A stretch of 64,000 nt of DNA, taken from the NCBI GenBank assembly GCA_050084515.1, contig CM114272.1, positions 61,194,001 through 61,258,000 of the forward strand, given 5' to 3'. This DNA is from Blasia pusilla. Its lineage: Eukaryota > Marchantiophyta > Marchantiopsida > Blasiales. The notes beneath the pieces were generated by a model. The model did not search any database. It worked only from the letters and a program-made list of their open reading frames with translations, and was not told the DNA's origin. Shown here piece after piece: positions 1-9,879 of this stretch (position 1 is its first letter; each line of letters opens with the position of its first letter). Made by a program: the position numbers and the translations under genes.

Positions 1-261
1 GGCAGCGACGAGGATGTTGCACGGATGTTGAACGGTATCCACCGCGGATTCGTTTGGCGACAGAGCAAGGAGATGGCGAAGATTTACGACAGCCTTCGAC
101 TGTACCGCAACAACGACTGGAACAAGGCCAAAGTGGAGTTCTGGGCTACCTATCTCCAGCGACCATGGCTGGCGATATCGGTGATGGCGGCCACAGTTGT
201 TGTGGCAGCATCAATCCTGCAGACGGTGTACTCCGTTCTTAGCTTTTATATGAAGAAATGA
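1..261 (+). CDS. DUF247 (UPF0481-type) protein, C-terminal end, 5' partial
   Basis: The reading frame is open from base 1 to the TGA at 259-261, so this is the last 86 residues of a longer gene starting outside the window. The end shows the usual DUF247 C-terminal layout: a Tyr/Asn/Trp-rich stretch (YRNNDWNKAKVEFW), then YLQRPWLAISVMAA, then one hydrophobic membrane segment and a short basic tail (YMKK). DUF247 proteins are plant-specific, usually 400-500 residues, and thought to be membrane-anchored through this segment. Most have no known biochemical role; some act in grass self-incompatibility. Family membership rests on the tail alone, and no molecular function can be stated. Confidence 0.72.
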   Translation, partial: GSDEDVARMLNGIHRGFVWRQSKEMAKIYDSLRLYRNNDWNKAKVEFWATYLQRPWLAISVMAATVVVAASILQTVYSVLSFYMKK

Positions 262-793
262 ATTGGTCACCTCGACTTCCAAGGGCCCATATCCCATGCC
301 AGGTTACGGTTTAGGCCAAAATTTTCGGCCAATGGAATGGCCCAGAAGTAGTTATGAGCGATGGGTGTGTTTTGTGGCATTATCCATTAGTAAGTTGTTT
401 TGGACGCCGGGAATTGTACACCTAAAATCCATGTTTTAGGTGTATCAAAATACATTATTTTCACAAAGCGTATATAATAGAAACAACGGATGATAATGTC
501 TTGTAGACCGGTTTTGGCCAGAGTTGTTAGAGAGATTGCACATATTAGACCTCCTCCATGGCGGTTGTATCTTGCCAACCTTTTTTTAAATACACAAAAT
601 TAAGCTTAAAAGTAAAGGGGTCGTGTTTTATGGATCACCACTACATATATGCTTATGGGAAAGGATATGTGATGGTTTTTTTGCGAGTGCTACTTGGCCT
701 TGACTACTACTTTGCAAGTGTACATCGCGAATAGTTTAGAATAGTTTTGCGATGATATGTCACACAAATATTTTACGTGAGTGTTCCAAGTAG
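262..793. other. Non-coding stretch downstream of the DUF247 gene
   Basis: AT-rich sequence with no convincing open frame. It presumably holds the 3' UTR and terminator of the DUF247 gene, but no clear polyadenylation signal stands out. Confidence 0.5.
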
Positions 794-1376
794 GGTTGCA
801 CATAGACAAAGTTTGTGTCCGCGGACTTATGTCCGTCCTAGGGACAAACATGTCTATGCAGACCCGATCATTCCGTGTCCCGGATCTGGGCCCGCCTTGT
901 CTGCACCGGATCCCGCACTGCACCTGATCTTGGCCCGCATTGTTCCCACAACCTAGGCCTATGTCAGGCCCTCATTCGGCCGGTGTCCGAACCGTGCGAG
1001 AGGGGTGTGGGCTGCAGCCCGCGAGGTACACATCCTGTTTTCTCTTTTTTAAAAATTTTTAAAAAATATAAAAATGAAAAAAAATTGGTCCTTGCGGGCT
1101 GTGCAGGCCCGCGTAGGAGGTGCGTAAGCCAAAAGCAGGCTTGACGCTAGAGGGGCGCGGGCCGAATGCAAAAAGGGCGTGAGCTGCAGCCCGCACAGGG
1201 AGAACCTAGGCTTTTTTTATAATAATTTTTAAAAAAAATTGGACTACGTAGGAGGAGGGCAGACTGGACGCAGGCCACAAAGCGAGAATAAGCACGTGAT
1301 GGTTTGTCCGCGGACGTGTCTGCACCTGTCTGTACAAGTCTATTGCATGGACGGACAAATCCGTTTTTTTGCAACC
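794..1376. mobile_element. Candidate small non-autonomous DNA element with inverted ends
   Basis: The segment begins GGTTGCA and ends TGCAACC. Just inside both ends are runs built from GGAC/GTCC motifs (GTTTGTGTCCGCGGAC on the left, GGACGGACAAATCCG on the right). The interior is GC-rich and contains a partial direct repeat, a GCTGCAGCCCGC block followed by an A/T run, near 1006 and again near 1169. There is no coding capacity and no clear target-site duplication. A short relative lies at about 49013-49100. It may be a hAT-like MITE, but only the end symmetry supports that. Confidence 0.4.
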
Positions 1377-1456
1377 ATGGTTTCAAGACCTTTGGGACTC
1401 AATTGGTCTTTGGGAATATGATCATTATTTTACAAGTCTTTTTCCCACGTTTGCAA

Positions 1457-1588
1457 TGTTGTGCTCGTACATATCGCTACACAACATACATCGTTGTCAC
1501 CAAACACACACACACACAAACATGCACGATCCCATGCTGACTCGTGGCATCCAAACAACGAGACAAGAAGTACCAAAATATCTCCAAT
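1457..1588 (-). repeat. Terminal block B2 of the outer element
   Basis: About 130 bp, starting ATTGGAGATATTTTGG and ending near CACAACA on the minus strand. It is a second copy of the block at 2109-2234 and directly follows block A2. It contains a GT-rich run, seen on the plus strand as CA repeats near 1503-1520. Confidence 0.75.
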
Positions 1589-2106
1589 TAAAATAAGATC
1601 CAATCTCTCTCACAACACCATAGTTTTCACATGTGCGCACTCTCACATGTCTCTCTCAATGTCAAACCAAACCCACTTTCCTAATGAGAGGCTTGGGTTA
1701 CACACAAAAGGCAAGCAAGACCATAACTCCGCCGCCTCATGCCAAGAGGTTCAACAAAAATAGAATGAGCTCTCAAGCTCTCTCTCCTTGAGGTATACCC
1801 CTCCCCTCTCCCAAACTCTCTCCATGGTAACCTATGCTCCCAAGTAACCTCCTTGGCTCTCGACCTGATGTAGGAGGTCAAGGGTCACTTAACAAAAATA
1901 GAAAGTCGATCATATACTAAAAATGGTACTTACCTAAAATAGTAAGTTCCTCAATATTGCTCCAAATGAACCGAAACTAAAGGGAAACCTGCTCTCTCAG
2001 GTTTCCCGGGGCCTCAGCATGTCATCCTTGACCTACTGATCCCGTACTCCACTACTCACCAAGGCGCTCTACTAGATCTCACCGATCTATCATAAAAGAC
2101 GTGACA
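1589..2106 (-). repeat. Terminal block A2 of the outer element
   Basis: About 518 bp starting TGTCACGTCTTTTATG on the minus strand. It matches block A1 at 20709-21227 along its whole length and shares variants with it that the inner copy lacks, for example GTACGGGATC after GTAGTGGA. Confidence 0.82.
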
Positions 2107-2108
2107 GT

Positions 2109-2234
2109 TGTCGTGCGCATACAGATCGCTACACAACATACATCGTTGTCAACGAACACACACACAAACGCACGATCTCATGCTAACTCATGGCATCCAA
2201 ACAACGAGACAAGAAGTACCAAAATATCTCCAAT
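2109..2234 (-). repeat. Terminal block B1 of the outer element
   Basis: About 126 bp following the polypurine tract AGGGGGG (minus strand, 2237-2243). It ends CGACA two bases before block A2. It matches the 3' end of the inner element at 13097-13224. Confidence 0.78.
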
Positions 2235-2236
2235 CG

Positions 2237-2243
2237 CCCCCCT
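2237..2243 (-). promoter_or_regulatory. Polypurine tract, outer element
   Basis: AGGGGGG on the minus strand lies just before block B1, the position expected for plus-strand DNA priming. The same tract lies at the matching place in the inner copy (13088-13094). Confidence 0.5.
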
Positions 2244-3530
2244 AGCTGGTGACTAGGTCCCTCTAACTCCAGATAGCCATCTATCCCTACCTACCATGAC
2301 ATACATCTCTAGGACGCTAAGAGCAAGAAGGTCAAGTGCTCATGTGGCCCCATCGTTAGTCGCCTTCTTGTCATCCATGTCACAGATACAAGTTAGAATA
2401 TAGAACTACCTACTCTATGTACATCTGGGACACATCCATCGTCTCTGAGAAACCCTAGTGAGTGGTGGCATCAAACATGTCATATGCCATCCTCTCGAAC
2501 ACCCATCATAGACTAGGATAGTGGCTGCACCACGGGCGGAACCACACAACATACACCGCAAGCCTGCATGAACTACTGCTTAGCTCGGATCAACTGTACC
2601 GTCAATGTTCGAAAGATGACATGGCGCACAGTTACGCACATGGTCGTTCCAAACTATACCATCGCGTCCCTCCAATAAGAGAACACCAGATGGCAAAACC
2701 GCACGCACTCTCAAGATGGTGCACCCTGTAGTCACATCCAACGTCGTGGGTGCCATCTGCTACAAGTACACATAGTCTGCCTGATGAAACCTCCGGATAG
2801 TAGGTCGATAACCACCTCCCCGAATAGTCGCATACCTCAACGTATCCCGATGTTGCACAATCGCCAAGTTCTTAAACGCCATGGACATCACTCTCCAAAA
2901 TTACTCAACCCTCTGAGAAGATGCTCGCATCCATACATCAAGGTCATCAAGGTTCAACACCTCACCAATATCTCGACAAATGGCCACCGAAAAATCTGGC
3001 TCTCGGCCATAAAGTAACAAGTACGGTGAGAAAGATGCTAAGGATGTTTGCCTCCTGAATCTGTATCCCATCGCCAACCACGGAAACTGAAGGTCCCAAT
3101 CTCCTAGGTGACCTCTCTGCAAGCCATACTTGTGTAGTCCTCTCTTCACCGTCTGTACAACCCGGTCTGCTAGTCCATCCGCCTCAGGATGATCTCGCGA
3201 AGTAGTACGGTGGTCGATCAGTGCCTGATCACACAAGGCCTGAAACTCCCCGCGGAACTCTGTACCTTGGTATGTCAACACCTAAGCTCGTGCACCGTAA
3301 TGACTTAGCACTCAATCTAGGAAGGCATACGCTACTCCTCACTCGCTTTGTCAAGAAATGCAACCAACTCTATCCACTTCGAGAAGTGCTCGACCATCAC
3401 CAACATATAACGACTATGGCGCTCCATCAAAGGCAAAGGTCTTGCAAAATCCAAACTCCATCTATAACCTAAACCCATGATCATAAGTGGATGCAACTGT
3501 GGAGTTGGAGCATTGAACGATGCTCGGACT
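2244..3530 (-). pseudogene. Integrase core and C-terminus, outer element (3' half)
   Basis: Minus strand, continuing the integrase begun at 13225-13803. The part nearest 3530 encodes the first half of the DDE catalytic core (a GYRWSLDFA-like stretch with the first Asp, then VEHFSKWIELVA). The 2901-3281 part is one open frame with YQGTEFRGEF, an HRTTS..HPEADG segment (the region of the catalytic Glu and substrate-binding residues), and WDLQFPWLAMGYRFRRQTS further on. Below 2900 it is the decayed C-terminal tail followed by non-coding DNA. Ty3/gypsy integrases insert the cDNA into host DNA; this copy is cut in two and frameshifted. Confidence 0.8.
3527..3530. repeat. Target-site duplication, left copy (GACT)
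   Basis: GACT directly before the inner element, repeated at 13225-13228. In the uninterrupted outer integrase it occurs once, as the inner element's own integrase sequence near 11817-11835 shows by homology. Confidence 0.85.
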
Positions 3531-4046
3531 TGTCACGTCTTTTAGGATAGATCGGTGAGATCTAATAGAGCGCCTTCATGAGTAGTGGAGGACACGCCCA
3601 GTAGGTCAAGGGTGACCTGCTGATGCCCTTGGAAACCTGAGATAGCAGGTTTCTCCTTCGTTCTGGCTCATTTGGAGCCATATTGAGGAACTTACTATTT
3701 TAGGTAAGTACCATTTTGAGTATATGATCGACTTACTATTTTTGGTAAGTGGCCCTTGACCTCCTACATCAGGTCAAGAGCCAAGGAGGTGACTTGGGAG
3801 AATAGGTTACCATGGAGAGAGCTTGGGAGAGGGGAGGGGTATACCTCAAGGAGAGAGAGCTTGAGAGCTCATTCTCTCTTTGTTGAACCTCTTGGCATGA
3901 GGCGGCGGAGCTATGGTCCCTTGCCTTGTGAGTGTAACCCGAGCCTCTCATTAGGAGAGTGGGTTTGGTTTGACATGAGAGAGAGTGCACACCTTTGAGA
4001 GCTATGGTGTGAGATGGTGTAGAGAGAGATTGGAGCTTACTTTACA
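3531..4046 (+). repeat. Terminal block A, inner element
   Basis: 516 bp, TGTCACG to TTTACA, homologous to 20709-21227 and 1589-2106 on the minus strand. It contains paired TTACTATTTT..GGTAAGT motifs and a GAGAGAG-rich end. It takes the position of a 5' LTR, but no tRNA-complementary primer site is evident just downstream. Confidence 0.82.
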
Positions 4047-5700
4047 AAGAAAGAATGAGAGAATGAGAGAGTGAGAGAGCTTCATGGGGGAGCTCGTTGG
4101 TCACTCGCTGTTTTTGCAGGTTGGGGACCGTGTTCCCCGTTCAGCGGCTCATGGGAGTGCTCACCGGAGCAAGGGCTGCTTTCATTATTCTTTGCATTTG
4201 CCGATTTTTCGTTTGGAAGAGTGGCGCGTGGAAGCGCTGCCCAATTTCTGATAGGGATTAAGTATGGGGGCGGGTTGCCCCATGCTGGTGCTCTCGGGAG
4301 CACCATGCAGCTTGCTGATTTGTATTTTTACAGATGTTACATTTTCGTTGGGAGAAATGAGGGCGGGAGCGCTGCCAAATTTTGTGTAGGAGAAAGAGAC
4401 ATTGGGCTTTACGACAGTCCCCGTCAGTTTTGACTGAAATGTCCGATTCTAAATATTTTTTGATGCTGGCGTAGATCGTGAAGTTGTGCACGCTGTGCAA
4501 CAAACAGTGCACAATTTGAAGTTACGAGCAAAAAATTATGGTCAATCTTGTAAAGCTGCCATTGCTAGGCGATTTTTAGGGTTAAATTGTGCAAACCCTA
4601 AATCAGCCGCCACACGCCGGCGGCCGTCGCCATCATAGTCACCGTCAACGGTCGACGGTCAACCATCACCTTCAACGGTCAACCGTCACAATCAACAGTC
4701 AACCGTCACAGTCGATGGTCAACCGTCACCGTCACCGTCATCGGTCGGCCGTCACCATCAGCGGTCAACCGTCACTGTCAACGGTCCACCGTCCATTGTC
4801 CACCCTTTGGGTGCCATTGCCGCCATTTTGGAGTGGAGGGTCTTCCACGACGTTCGTTGATTCCTTGACTTGCGTCGCCACCACGTACTTTGTTTTGGCC
4901 GCCACCGTCATCGCAGTTTCTTCATCAACCAGTGATGGCAGATGACCTCCGGTTATGGTGTTTGAGTTTTGATTTCATGCTGCTATGTTGTGATTGGTAA
5001 CCGCTCGACGACGATCGAGTATGGTGCCGTGACGCCCGTAGCCGCAACGCGCCGCCGATTTCCGCGCCGTGCCGCTCGTGGCCGCACCGCAACGTCTCAA
5101 TCGCGGAGCCGCACCGTCATTGTGGAGCAGAGTGTGGGATTATTATTGATTGAGGAGGGTATGCCGCCGAGTGCCGCATCCCACCATTGAGGGCTGTGTC
5201 GTTCGTAGCCATTCCGTGCCGCCTGCAACGCCGCACCGTTCCGCTGGGACCGCACTGTCTATCGAGGAGTTTTGAGCAGCCTCAGTACGGGAGGAGTATG
5301 ACTTGCTGATTGGTCGGGTTGGCATCGAGATTTGCAGTTGTTGAGGAGCGACATCGACATGTGTTCAGGTTACCCATTCTGGTCCTTTACCCTGCACGTG
5401 TGAGGGATTCTGGGATTTATTTGGGGATATTGGGTGTGTGGATGCTGAGAGCATCATTTATGTATGTGGTTTAGGGGACATAGACCTGTGTGGGATGTCC
5501 GGAGTTGAGGGTAGGTTGTCGATGAGATGATAGCCTGGTCGATTTTCTGCACCACGCCGCGTGTTGCCGCACGTTACACGTCTCGGGGAGAGAGAGTGTA
5601 GATCGAGTGCCGCATGTTTGGGATGAGTGATTGAGGGATTCCTCACGAGGTTCAGAGTGATCAGGTGAGAGGGGCACGAGGGTCATCACGGAGTCCGTTC
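4047..5700 (+). other. Untranslated leader of the inner element
   Basis: Long leader between block A and gag. It contains the GGTCAACCGTCA minisatellite at 4636-4805. No conserved protein was seen. The same leader is present in reverse in the outer element (about 19080-20708), so it is a family feature rather than a local insertion. Confidence 0.6.
4636..4805 (+). repeat. GGTCAACCGTCA minisatellite in the leader
   Basis: Degenerate head-to-tail copies of a roughly 12-18 bp unit built on CGGTCAACCGTCA. The open frame over it is His/Ser/Arg/Val-rich and is a by-product of the repeat. The outer copy has the reverse-complement form (GGTGGACGGTGGA) at about 19990-20130. Confidence 0.75.
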
Positions 5701-5739
5701 GGGACTTTGAGAGGCGAGGTGGTGAACCCGAGAGTAGCT

Positions 5740-7400
5740 CTAGAGGTTTTACGCGGAGTGGCACGAGGTTTCGAGGGTCTCCATGTGAGGGACCACCTCG
5801 ACCGCCTTCTGTATCATCGTCAGACGAGGGGGAGGGTGTAGAGGAGTTTGTGAGCACATCGCCACACGTTGTGAGTGGTCCTACCAGTTGGGCGTACGAG
5901 ATGGACGAGCGGGGTAGAGGACCACGTAGGTTTTCAGGTGCGATGTAAAGAGGGGCACGATTGAGTTGCACGATTTTATAGCGAGTTTAGGAGTTGGTGC
6001 GACTCCTAGCGGGCCAGAACTCTAGAGAGTTCAACCCATTTCTGACATGGAACGGTATGTTCCAAAAAGCATTTAGAAGGGGCGCCCATGGGCGATTACC
6101 ATGAGTTCTCTCGAGATATGCATGTGAGATCGAGGCGTGGAGGCTCTACTATGACCCACATTATGTGTCATGGACGGAGCCGTTCCCGGATGAGGAGGAG
6201 CGATCGGGAGAGGCTCGCCTCTTCCACTAGTGACGTTTTAGGAGGAGTCACTCGCACGGGAGCGATTGCACCGTCTAGTCGGGTTCGTCCCACCCTGCAG
6301 CAAAGAACTCATCCAACCCTGTGGATGAGTTCTTTGCTGAGTTGAGGGCGAGCTACCAGGGGGTACGGACGGAGAAGTTTCCGAGCATCCACGACTTTCA
6401 GAGGCGCCCGGGTGAGAGTTTGCGTGAGGCTTACACTCGCTTGCGCCGGTTGATCAACGTCACTCAAGGGGTGACAGAGGCTCAGGCTATCCAATCATGG
6501 TACGCAATGCTGGACCGAACCCTGCGGGAGGGGGTGCTTCTTATGAACACCTCCCCTACGTTGAGAGATGTTTTTAGGACCGCCGAGAACATTGAGCGCA
6601 ACATGGCAGAGGAGAGCGTAGCCACCATGGGTTCTGGGCGAGAGCAATCACGATTGTCTGCACCACCTGTGCAGCAACGTGGACTCCGAGATAGGTCGAT
6701 TGAAGCACCACGAGCTCAGGGAGGATACCGAGAGGCCGTGCCACAGAGACCTGCGCCTTCATATGCGGTTCAGCAGCAGCCGCCTACTATTACTTGTTGG
6801 TCATGTGGTGGAGCCCATCATCAGCGCGATTGCACTCGTCCAGGGGTCATGGGCGTGTGCCTCAAAGATGGAGGAGGAGATGGTGCTTTGCACCAGGAGG
6901 TTATCGTGTGACTATTTTCAGAGGTATGGTCATACACACACTAGGTGTTTCAGTTTACATCCTGAGTTACGTCCGGACCGAGGGCCAGAGAGGGCACCAG
7001 ATCAAGTAGCCGGTCCGGGTGGGCCTAGAGATCGTGCACCAGGTGGTCCCGTTGGGGTACGAGGAGCAGGAGTTGCCCGACAGGGTGGTGGAGCTGCCCG
7101 TGGAGGAGGTAGAGTACCACCATCTAGACGCGCCGAGGGAGATGCCGGACGTGAGGCTGGGATGGCTGCTTTCGATCTGGCAGCAGCCTGAGGAGCAGAT
7201 TGTCGCTATGGCATTGAGGTTACCCGATGCGGATCCGTGGCATCGACATCATATGGAGCAGCGAGAGATCTGGAGGATCTTGGATGGATGTGCGGGGTTG
7301 CCAGATGGAGGCCGCGCAGCTTGTGACGCTGCGTGGAGCAGCCGGAGAGTTGGATCCCGCAGGGGAAGCGAACACAGACTAGGCTTCCTTAGTCTTTCAC
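5740..7400 (+). pseudogene. gag (capsid-nucleocapsid) of the inner element
   Basis: Structural polyprotein that would pack the RNA into virus-like particles. An N-terminal part around 5860-5940 (GPTSWAYEMDERGRGPRRF) is followed, after frameshifts, by the capsid-like helical region at 6321-6650 (FFAELRASYQGVRTEKFPS.. GESLREAYTRLRRLI), then a basic linker. A zinc knuckle at 6796-6834 reads CWSCGGAHHQRDC, with spacing slightly shorter than the usual CX2CX4HX4C. A second knuckle (CDYFQRYGHTHTRC, about 6901-6942) has Phe in place of its second Cys. A Gly/Arg/Pro-rich tail follows. Several frameshifts break the frame. Confidence 0.75.
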
Positions 7401-7780
7401 GTTGTCGGCGATGAGGACCCCATCGATGGGTCCTCATCAAAGTTCCTGGAGAGTTGGTAATGTTGTTGGTGTGTGCACGGAGGGCGATGGGAGAAGCGAA
7501 AGTGCGGCGACTCCTATTTTTGATGCTCGGAGGGGCATGTGTCGAGCACGTTGTTGGGGCGCCATCGTTGTGTACCGCACTCCTTTATTTTCTGCTTCCG
7601 ATGTTGTGACGTTGGGGTACGCCCGCCGAGGCTTCCGGCTGGCCGCTTCACTATGTGAGCGCTGAGTTGGAGTTCTGCATCACGTTTGAGGTGATTGCAG
7701 AGGAGGTGATGGACCTGCCCTTGAGCGGATGCTCGGGCCGCCCACGTCGATTCATGGCGGTGCGGGTCGCTAGGATGGCG
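7401..7780 (+). pseudogene. Linker between gag and protease, inner element
   Basis: Reads MRTPSMGPHQSSWRVGNVVGV and, further on, VVYRTPLF.ASDVVTLGY. The outer copy has the same segment at 17054-17554 (minus), so it is a conserved part of the polyprotein. The domain is not recognised. Confidence 0.5.
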
Positions 7781-7782
7781 AG

Positions 7783-8235
7783 ATGCCCGCTAGACCCGCG
7801 ATAGAGCGTGCCATGGCTTCTCTTGGTGTTGTGTTGCTGGATAACCGAGGAGAGGTCTTCCAGTTGGTGAGTCCTGGAGATAGAGCTTTTAGTCGGCAGC
7901 GCGTCTTGTTGGATTCAGGAGCGCAACCCTTGATGTTGGGGAAAGCGTCATTCAGAGGATTAGGCTTGACGAGAGCCGATGTGGAGCGTTGTCCATTCCG
8001 GATACAGATATCCTTGGGTGGAGCGAGTACCACACAGTATATCACCCAACAGGAGGTCGTGGTGAGCATTTGCCCGGGACATCCTACAGATGAGTCCGTG
8101 GTGCGCGCCAAGGCGATAGTGACTGATGTAGAGTCCTACGACGTCTTGGTTGGTGGAGCAGTGTTATACCCGATGGGGTTTTCCCTAGATCTGGGAGGAG
8201 TCGGCGTCCCCACGACCAGGATGGCGGTGAGGTGA
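7783..8235 (+). pseudogene. Aspartic protease domain, inner element
   Basis: Retroelement-type aspartic protease that would cleave the Gag-Pol polyprotein as a homodimer. The active-site triad region is VLLDSGAQPLMLGK (residues about 44-57 of this 150-residue segment), followed by a beta-rich body (RIQISLGGAST, VDVESYDVLVGG) and the ending VLYPMGFSLDL. The segment is open over 150 residues, but the surrounding polyprotein is broken. The start at 7783 is only the first Met of the open stretch, since the protease belongs to a longer polyprotein. The methyltransferase follows directly. Confidence 0.8.
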
Positions 8236-8302
8236 TGGGCGCCTTAGCTCATTACTCGCGTTCGATTCACAGTGCAAAGTGATCGGTTAAGCGGCCAGAG
8301 AG

Positions 8303-9590
8303 ATGGCGACCTTAGCAGCATTTAGCAGTGCCATCACTTGGCCTAGTGATTTGATTGAGGGACATGTCCATACAGAGGATACTCCCGTTCCTGACATTTC
8401 TATGGAGAGGAGTGTTATGGTAGCTGCATCATTCCGTGGAGGAGAGGTGCCGTTGTGGGGCTCAACTGAGGAGCTTCAACAATTCGCAGATGAGCACGTG
8501 CAGACCGCGTGGAGCGAGGCGTTTGCACCAGAGCGTGACGGGTCTGAGGAACCCGAGGTAGCAGGGAGTGCTACGATGACACCCTTGGATACCACACCCA
8601 TTGTGTGGTGTACCCCGGAGGAGGGTATTCGAGTGTTAGATCTCTTTGGAGGGATTAGCACCGGGTTAGCTGCTATTTTGCAGGCAGGAGTGCGAGTACA
8701 AAGAAAGATGCGTGTATGTGGAGAGTGATGATGTTGCAGGCGCGTCTCACTCGACATGTGGCGCAATTACGCCTACGTTTTCCCGACTTATTAATCAAGC
8801 GTCCCGCAGATCTGGGTACCAAAGTTCCCTACCGAGGATATTTTGTTGTTGGGGCGCAGGACTTAGAGCGGTAGGGACCATTGATTTGGTCATTGCCGGT
8901 TGGCCATGTCAGGGCCAATCAAGTGCTAGACGAGGCAGCGGGTTGGCTGACACTCGGTCCAGGTTGTTTTGGGAGATGGTGAGGGTCTTACGGCAATTGT
9001 AGGAGCACTGGGCCTCGTTCTTGGCCTACATTTCGAGAATGTGCCGATCTTAGAGACTCAGGTCACGGGTCGTGATGAGTGCTCATCAGTGCGTGCCTGG
9101 ATTGGCCCAAAGAGTGTTCTTGGATGCGGCGAGTGTAGGTTCTAGAGCCCATCGCCGCATCTATGGTGGACCAACTTGGTGCCCCATGCGGTGTTATGGA
9201 GGGCGATGCAGAGTGGAGCGCCCCCCCTTTGTTAGTGGATTCCATTCGGATCCAAGTCGCCGATCTGTGCAAGTGAGGCACGATGATCGACCACCGACCG
9301 CGTAGGGTCAGGGGGGCAAGCGAGGCAGCGCGCGCAGCCTTGCCCACGTTTGTGAGTTTTCCGCTTCCTATGCATACAAGGAGGCCGGTCCTGGCTTGGT
9401 TTGGGATGCCCAGGTTCAGCGGTTGGTGGAGCCCAACGCCGACGAGAGAGAGCGAGCGATGGGATTTCCCAAAGGAGTGACGGCAATACCATCAGTGTCA
9501 GAGGCATCACGACGCCATGTCTTGGGTCAGCGAAGGACTGAATCGCTTGACATAGATCCTCGCCTTGGGAGTACGAGCGTCGTATGAGAT
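8303..9590 (+). pseudogene. Cytosine-5 DNA methyltransferase domain carried by the inner retroelement
   Basis: C5 methyltransferases transfer a methyl group from S-adenosylmethionine to cytosine. Motif I (AdoMet binding) is VLDLFGGISTGLAA at about 8635-8676. A YVESDD segment resembling motif II follows at about 8713. Motif IV is IDLVIAGWPCQGQS, with the catalytic Cys codon at 8907-8909. Motif VI ENV is at 9035-9043. A motif VIII-like DAASVGSRAHR..WTNLVPH is at about 9125-9190, and GLGLVWD-like and ERERAMGF segments then RRHVLGQ (motifs IX/X) lie at about 9385-9530. The order is conventional rather than permuted as in plant DRM enzymes, and RSRLFWEMVRVL after motif IV recalls DNMT3. A 100-residue unrecognised segment (8303-8610) precedes motif I. 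At least three frameshifts and stops inactivate it. Confidence 0.85.
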
Positions 9591-9879
9591 CGCGAGATCA
9601 CGGCGGATTTGCGTTGGTGAGCCCCATGCCTACCGAGACGGTGGAGGCAGTGGCTGGGGGCGAGACCCGATGAGATCTACGCACCAGGGGAGATCGGGAG
9701 AGACACCCTTGGACTTCTTGGGATGTTTTGAAGGTACGCAAAGAGATGATAGCCACAAAGATCGGCGTGGTTTCGGCATCGCACGTGGAGGAGATCGAGT
9801 TTGCAGTTGGTTGCAGGAGAGCGGCCGAGTGTTGTTGTTTGAGACGGGTTGCACCATAGCAACCACCGATACCACGCCG

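Noticed and set aside
1457-2106. A normal 650-bp LTR (A plus B) at both ends of the elements
   Set aside because: In both copies the 5' block A is followed by the leader, not by block B, and the inner copy has B alone at its 3' end.
4589-4945. 118-codon His/Ser/Val-rich open frame
   Set aside because: It is a translation of the leader minisatellite, and the other element copy does not preserve it.
8620-9560. Plant DRM or CMT identity for the methyltransferase
   Set aside because: Motif order is not permuted, and no chromodomain or BAH-like part is visible next to it.
8303-9590. Methyltransferase as a separate host gene hit by the element
   Set aside because: It lies at the same position between protease and RT in both independent copies.
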